DNA of 18,254 bases from an uncultured Flavobacteriales bacterium (lineage in GTDB: Bacteria > Bacteroidota > Bacteroidia > Flavobacteriales > BACL11): contig CATMIT010000024.1 in the NCBI GenBank assembly GCA_950069165.1, forward strand, positions 1 through 18,254. Direction: 5' to 3'. Position 1 is the stretch's first letter; the number at the start of each line of letters is the position of its first letter. Below, piece after piece: positions 16,121 to 18,254 of the stretch. The notes under the pieces were generated by a model. That model had not been told where the DNA came from. It did not search any database and saw only the letters and a list, made by a program, of their open reading frames with translations. The translations under genes were made by a program, and so were the position numbers.

Positions 16121-16142
16121 CCGTCCAATTATTTAATTAATT

Positions 16143-17666
16143 ATGTCAGAAGTAAGAGTACGATTTGCGCCAAGTCCGACAGGACCATTACATATTGGAG
16201 GAGTAAGAACAGCCCTTTATAATTATCTTTTTGCGAAAAACAAAGGAGGTAAATTTATTTTACGAATTGAAGATACGGATCAAGCAAGGTTTGTAGAAGG
16301 AGCGGAACAATATATTATTGAGTCTTTAAAATGGTGTGGAATTGAGTTTGATGAATCGGTTGTTGTAGGGGGAGAATTTGGCCCTTACAAACAATCAGAA
16401 AGAAAAGCTATGTACTTGCCTTATGCCGAACAATTGGTAAAAGAGGGTTTTGCTTATTATGCTTTTGACAGTTCAGAAGAACTAACTGCAATGCGAGAAA
16501 GAATGAAAGCGGCAGGAGTTCCTTCACCACAATACAATGCGGTAACGCGTACTACAATGCAAAATTCTTTGGCCCTTTCGGAAGATGAAGTGACTAAAAG
16601 AAGGCAGGCAGGAGAGGCTTATGTTATCCGTATAAAAATGCCTAGAAATGAAGAGGTAAAACTGAACGATATTATTAGAGGTTGGGTGGTAGTAAATACC
16701 AATAATATGGACGATAAAGTTATCTTCAAATCAGATGGTATGCCAACTTATCATTTGGCAAATGTGGTTGATGATTATTTGATGAAAATCTCCCATGTAA
16801 TAAGAGGGGAGGAGTGGTTGCCATCCGCACCTTTACATGTTTTATTGTACAGATATTTAGGATGGGAAGATGTAATGCCACAATTTGCACATTTACCTTT
16901 AATATTAAAACCAGATGGAAATGGGAAGTTGAGTAAGCGTGATGGGGATAGATTAGGATTTCCGGTTTTCCCAACTGAGTGGATGAATCCAGAAACAAAA
17001 GAAATTAGTTCAGGATACAGAGAAAGTGGATATATTAAAGAAGCCTTTATAAATATGCTTTCCTTTTTAGGATGGAACCCAGGAACTACACAAGAGATTT
17101 TCTCTATGGAAGAATTGATAGAATCTTTCAGTTTAGAGAGAGTAGGAAAGGCGGGAGCAAAGTTTGATTTTGACAAAACAAGATGGTTCAATCAGCAATA
17201 TTTAAGAGCAAAATCAAAAGAAGAATTAGCACAAGATTTGCAACTTATCCTGAAAGAAAATGGGATAGAGGCAGAAGATAATTTTGTAGAAACCGTTTGT
17301 GAGCAACTAAAAGAAAGAGCCACTTTTGTAAAAGATATGTGGGAAGAAGGAAAATATTATTTTCTCTCTCCTACATCTTATGATGAAAAAACAATCCGTA
17401 AAAAGTGGAAAGAAGATACTCCAAAATATGTATCGGAATTAAAAAATAGATTAGCAGAATTAGCTGATTTCTCCTCTGAAAGTATTGAGATAGAATTTAA
17501 AAAATACTTGGAAGAAAACGAACTAGGAATGGGAAAATTATTACCTGCTTTTAGGGTTTGTTTAACAGGACTTGGAATGGGACCTTCTCTTTTTGATATT
17601 GCATCACTACTTGGAAAAGAAGAAACAATTAAAAGAATGGAAACTGCTTTAGAAAAAATCAACTAA
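16143..17666 (+). CDS. gltX: Glutamate--tRNA ligase (glutamyl-tRNA synthetase)
   Basis: GltX charges tRNA-Glu with glutamate using ATP. The 507-residue product has the class I HIGH-type signature in FAPSPTGPLHIGGVRTALYN (8-27, with HIGG at 17-20). The Glu-recognition stretch FILRIEDTDQARFVEGAE follows, and the KMSKS-type loop is KLSKRDG at about 261-267. The C-terminal anticodon-binding helical domain is complete. The FAPSPTG-LHIGG form separates it from GlnS, which reads PEPNGYLHIGH-like. Start ATG 16143 gives the standard MSEVRVRFAPSPTG N-terminus. The stop shares one base with the folB ATG (TAATG), so the two form an operon driven by the box at 16113-16120. Confidence 0.97.
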   Translation: MSEVRVRFAPSPTGPLHIGGVRTALYNYLFAKNKGGKFILRIEDTDQARFVEGAEQYIIESLKWCGIEFDESVVVGGEFGPYKQSERKAMYLPYAEQLVKEGFAYYAFDSSEELTAMRERMKAAGVPSPQYNAVTRTTMQNSLALSEDEVTKRRQAGEAYVIRIKMPRNEEVKLNDIIRGWVVVNTNNMDDKVIFKSDGMPTYHLANVVDDYLMKISHVIRGEEWLPSAPLHVLLYRYLGWEDVMPQFAHLPLILKPDGNGKLSKRDGDRLGFPVFPTEWMNPETKEISSGYRESGYIKEAFINMLSFLGWNPGTTQEIFSMEELIESFSLERVGKAGAKFDFDKTRWFNQQYLRAKSKEELAQDLQLILKENGIEAEDNFVETVCEQLKERATFVKDMWEEGKYYFLSPTSYDEKTIRKKWKEDTPKYVSELKNRLAELADFSSESIEIEFKKYLEENELGMGKLLPAFRVCLTGLGMGPSLFDIASLLGKEETIKRMETALEKIN

Positions 17667-18034
17667 TGGGATTAATTACGGTAGAAGGAATTAGAGTTTT
17701 TGCATATCATGGACACTTGCCAGAAGAAGCAAAATTAGGAGGTCATTTTATTGTAAATATTTGGGTAACTACTGATACAACAAAGGTGGAAAAATCAGAT
17801 GATTTAAGCGATACAGTGGACTATGTAAAAATTATAGAAATTGTAAAACAGCAAATGGCAATTCGTTCTGATATGATAGAGCATCCTGCAAGAAGAATTG
17901 TTGATGCCATTTTACCTTTACAAAAGGTGCAAAAAGTAAAAGTGGAGGTGCAGAAAATCGCCCCTCCAATTGATGCAACTTTTGATAAAATATCAGTAAC
18001 AATTAAAGCAGAGCGAAAGGACTTGCAAGAATGA
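17666..18034 (+). CDS. folB: Dihydroneopterin aldolase
   Basis: FolB cleaves 7,8-dihydroneopterin to 6-hydroxymethyl-7,8-dihydropterin and glycolaldehyde in folate synthesis. The 122-residue protein matches the family's usual size of about 120. It shows VFAYHGHLPEEAKLGGHFIV (11-30, with the conserved YHG and Glu21), the SDTVDY substrate loop (48-53), Glu72 in the helix IEHPARRIVD, and Lys97 in VEVQKIAPPI, the region of the catalytic lysine. The more usual KP after that lysine is KI here, a minor variation. Translation is likely coupled to gltX through the TAATG overlap. tRNA-Cys follows with its own promoter overlapping the end of the gene. Confidence 0.93.
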   Translation: MGLITVEGIRVFAYHGHLPEEAKLGGHFIVNIWVTTDTTKVEKSDDLSDTVDYVKIIEIVKQQMAIRSDMIEHPARRIVDAILPLQKVQKVKVEVQKIAPPIDATFDKISVTIKAERKDLQE

Positions 18035-18052
18035 GATAATTGATTAAATTTG
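18023..18052 (+). promoter_or_regulatory. Complete Bacteroidota-type promoter of tRNA-Cys
   Basis: TTG at 18023-18025 (-33) and TAAATTTG at 18045-18052 (-7) are separated by 19 bases, the expected spacing for this phylum's housekeeping sigma factor. The -33 lies inside the last codons of folB. Transcription would begin roughly 8-12 bases before the mature tRNA 5' end. Confidence 0.65.
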
Positions 18053-18069
18053 CACTCCTTTAAAAATAG

Positions 18070-18140
18070 GGTCTCGTGGCCGAGCGGCTAGGCAGTGCTC
18101 TGCAAAAGCATCTACAGCGGTTCGAATCCGCTCGAGACCT
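18070..18140 (+). tRNA. tRNA-Cys (anticodon GCA)
   Basis: A full 71-base cloverleaf folds by eye. The acceptor stem GGTCTCG pairs perfectly with CGAGACC (18133-18139), with discriminator T18140 as expected for tRNA-Cys. The D stem GCC/GGC has GG in the loop. The anticodon stem GTGCT/AGCAT holds CTGCAAA with GCA at 18102-18104. The T arm AGCGG/CCGCT encloses TTCGAAT. CCA is not encoded. Confidence 0.96.
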
Positions 18141-18145
18141 CAAAG

Positions 18146-18183
18146 AAAAGCCCCATGTAATCTAGTGATTATAGGGGTTTTTT
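18146..18183 (+). terminator. Intrinsic terminator after tRNA-Cys
   Basis: A long hairpin with CCCC (18151-18154) paired to GGGG (18174-18177) continues, after one bulged A, through TGTAATC/GATTATA around the loop TAGT. Six T follow, with A-rich sequence before the stem. It starts six bases after the tRNA, so it should end the tRNA transcript, and possibly gltX-folB read-through. Confidence 0.85.
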
Positions 18184-18254
18184 ATTTTAGTAGGACAGAA
18201 TGACGATAGTATTTGCCTATTTGTTATTTTCTCCAATATTAAAATGAATACTTA

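Noticed and set aside
16054..16128. 25-codon N-terminal extension of the coiled-coil protein from TTG 16128
   Set aside because: It overlaps both divergent promoter boxes and starts with TTG, while ATG 16053 is placed correctly after the -7 element.
16726..17662. Minus-strand open frames of 90-138 codons inside gltX
   Set aside because: They are opposite-strand shadows of a highly conserved synthetase gene and resemble no known protein.
18188..18254. Possible start of another plus-strand gene (ATG at 18244) with a TATTTG-like box upstream
   Set aside because: Only 11 bases of the putative frame are present and the box lacks correct TAnnTTTG spacing, so there is no support.

Overview
The window is AT-rich chromosomal DNA from a member of the Bacteroidota, most likely a Flavobacteriales-type organism. 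Four things support this. There are type IX secretion system (T9SS) cargo tails and a PorZ-like protein. There is a CarboxypepD-fused TonB-dependent receptor. Several start sites are preceded by the TAnnTTTG -7 promoter element typical of this phylum. YbeY has the GYKD-type motif often seen in the phylum. No phage, transposon, CRISPR array or recent-transfer signature was found. No gene-free stretch exceeds about 185 bases.

Layout, left part (1-6594, minus strand): a porZ-like gene, recO and a TonB-dependent receptor gene form a tightly packed run with 1-base and 4-base overlaps. It is followed, after 10 bases and an internal promoter-like box, by a secreted BNR/Asp-box beta-propeller protein that runs off the left edge. 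A tRNA-Arg(TCG) gene on the plus strand (6690-6763) lies upstream of porZ. It ends at a hairpin shared with a convergent gene.

Middle (6818-9345, minus): two separate secreted-protein genes. One is a thioredoxin-like protein with a T9SS sorting domain. The other is a fibronectin-III protein with a short tail ending in an FYIYDDGTV-type motif.

Right-middle (9531-16053, minus): a four-gene run joined by ATGA overlaps except at one short gap. It encodes a large membrane-anchored coiled-coil protein (DUF4175-like), YbeY (rRNA maturation), MnmG (tRNA wobble-uridine modification) and a zinc-ribbon SAM methyltransferase. The short gap between ybeY and mnmG contains a 15/16 match to the parS site bound by ParB, directly before the mnmG ATG. 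This hints that the region is origin-proximal.

Right (16054-18254, plus): a divergent promoter region, then gltX (glutamyl-tRNA synthetase) overlapping folB (dihydroneopterin aldolase) by one base. These are followed by tRNA-Cys(GCA), with a well-formed promoter and terminator. In the last 70 bases I see nothing definite.

Together the window mixes translation and RNA maintenance (ybeY, mnmG, gltX, two tRNAs), DNA repair (recO), folate synthesis (folB) and a cell-surface programme (porZ, receptor, three secreted proteins). I do not see a clear new multi-gene system. The best leads are the parS-like site, the uncharacterised coiled-coil membrane protein coupled to ybeY/mnmG, the methyltransferase coupled to mnmG, and the two small T9SS-type secreted proteins.
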